Source: Pseudoxanthomonas mexicana (GTDB lineage Bacteria > Pseudomonadota > Gammaproteobacteria > Xanthomonadales > Xanthomonadaceae). Taken from it: a DNA stretch of 64,000 nucleotides. This document shows positions 63,957 to 64,000 of this stretch, in pieces. Each line of letters opens with the position of its first letter. Position 1 is the first letter of the stretch. A program made the position numbers and the translations under genes. The stretch spans positions 62,001 through 126,000 of the forward strand of contig NZ_PDWV01000002.1 in NCBI RefSeq assembly GCF_010093385.1. The letters are read 5' to 3'. The notes under the pieces were generated by a model. That model worked only from the letters and a program-made list of their open reading frames with translations. It did not search any database and was not told where the DNA came from.

Positions 63957-64000
63957 GCCCTCCCGCCACGGCGCCAGCACGCTCCAGGCCTCCCGCAGCG
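63929..64000 (-). CDS. Possible C-terminus of a minus-strand gene cut by the window end
   Basis: A frame open from the window edge encodes ...LREAWSVLAPWREGSGTGLRAQA and stops at 63929-63931, overlapping the end of the TspO-related gene by 28 bases tail to tail. The amino-acid composition looks protein-like, but 23 codons are too few to identify it. Confidence 0.3.

Overview
The window is about 64 kb of high-GC gammaproteobacterial chromosome. The gene content points to a member of the Xanthomonadaceae (Pseudoxanthomonas / Lysobacter / Stenotrophomonas type): a dihydrolipoamide dehydrogenase carrying lipoyl domains, the atp-glmU neighbourhood, several families of GTAG-type REP repeats, and fabA-fabB next to dinB. 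The genus is an inference. I saw no tRNA, rRNA, CRISPR array, transposase or prophage gene.

Layout. 1-7 kb: a cytochrome oxidase biogenesis and oxygen-response block (5'-truncated ccoI, ccoS, a SafE-type membrane protein, cydD, cydC), a REPIN, and a divergent Fnr-like regulator. 7-19 kb: mostly housekeeping genes (DEAD-box helicase, queD, phasin, bioD, free-Met-sulfoxide reductase, a TfoX C-terminal-domain ORF, a cobalamin riboswitch with btuB, dinB, fabA-fabB, glpQ). A perfect FNR box sits at the class II position in front of fabA. 18.8-30.0 kb: a seven-gene envelope-stress operon (DUF2170, PspA-like, YqiJ-like, YqiK-like flotillin, a 1,774-residue AAA ATPase, an unknown helical protein, TelA-like). 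This is the most interesting accessory system. Its flotillin gene carries a single-base frameshift.

30.4-37.1 kb: a cyanophycin cluster (isoaspartyl dipeptidase, cyanophycinase, cyanophycin synthetase and a second, ATP-grasp-less Mur-ligase-like synthetase). 37.1-38.9 kb: glmS. 39.1-47.8 kb: an ABC export system (adaptor, ATPase, three MacB/FtsX-like permeases) followed by a sigma54-dependent response regulator and its histidine kinase. A -24/-12 promoter and a dense cluster of TGTCC/GGACA half-sites lie in front, so the unit looks self-contained and self-regulated. 47.8-57.7 kb: an orphan gene, glmU, a GtrA-like gene and the complete F1Fo ATP synthase operon on the minus strand, with atpI split by a second single-base deletion. 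58-64 kb: an outer-membrane protein, a small DUF2061 gene with OxyR-like and Fur-like sites, the pyruvate dehydrogenase E2 and E3 genes (E3 with two N-terminal lipoyl domains), and a TspO-related membrane protein.

Connections. The Fnr-like regulator encoded at 6.3-7.0 kb is a natural candidate to act on the fabA box and on oxidase biogenesis. Head-to-head REP pairs occupy three intra-operon spacers (atpA/atpG, atpD/atpC, aceF/lpd). All functional statements come from reading motifs and gene order by eye; no database search was run.
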